NCBI GenBank assembly: GCA_027117675.1
Contig: JAJAYM010000243.1
Coordinates: 1-6,552, forward strand
DNA length: 6,552 nt
Direction of reading: 5' to 3'
Source of the DNA: Actinomycetes bacterium
GTDB taxonomy: Bacteria > Actinomycetota > Actinomycetes > JAHEKZ01
Part shown: positions 6,535 to 6,552 of the stretch, one piece after another
How the letters are laid out: each line of letters begins with the position of its first letter
Numbering within the stretch: position 1 is the first letter of the stretch
The notes under the pieces: generated by a model
Seen by the model: the letters and a program-made list of their open reading frames with translations, nothing else
Told to the model about the DNA's origin: nothing
The model's database searches: none
Made by a program: the position numbers and the translations under genes

Positions 6535-6552
6535 TTCACTGAGCGACCGTTC

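Overview
The window is a compact, GC-rich (roughly two-thirds G+C by eye) piece of bacterial chromosome. Most of it is one gene cluster for a soluble, molybdenum-dependent, NAD-linked formate dehydrogenase of the FdsGBAD type. GC-rich codon use, a GTG start, 4-base stop/start overlaps and an FdhD that appears to begin 'MGR' suggest an actinobacterium. That assignment is an inference; nothing in the window fixes the taxon.

Layout. The minus strand carries, in transcription order, fdsG (6534-6031, NuoE-like [2Fe-2S] subunit), fdsB (6034-4481, NuoF-like FMN/NAD+ subunit), fdsA (4484-1671, catalytic bis-MGD molybdenum subunit with a NuoG-like Fe-S N-terminus) and fdsD (1674-1462, small delta subunit). 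Each junction is a 4-base overlap (GTGA or ATGA), so the genes are almost certainly co-transcribed and translationally coupled. The operon promoter lies outside the right edge. On the plus strand, running towards the operon, are the 3' part of an NRDE/TANGO2-family gene (2-637) and fdhD (684-1508), whose product is the sulfur-transfer factor that activates formate dehydrogenases. The 3' ends of fdhD and fdsD overlap by 47 bp tail to tail. No gap between genes exceeds 46 bp, and I see no RNA gene, mobile element, repeat array or CRISPR.

How they work together. FdsA oxidises formate to CO2 at a Cys-ligated Mo centre (C377, H378 and R578 are all present). Electrons pass through Fe-S clusters of FdsA to the [4Fe-4S] cluster and FMN of FdsB, which reduces NAD+. 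FdsG adds a [2Fe-2S] cluster next to the flavin. FdsD and FdhD are needed for assembly and cofactor sulfuration.

This is a known enzyme class, and I found no new system. The point most worth a second look is in FdsA: the His/Cys motif that normally holds one [4Fe-4S] cluster (H-x3-C-x2-C-x5-C) is shortened by three residues and lacks one cysteine. The inverted, overlapping position of fdhD, relative to the fdsGBACD order known in proteobacteria, is a secondary point.
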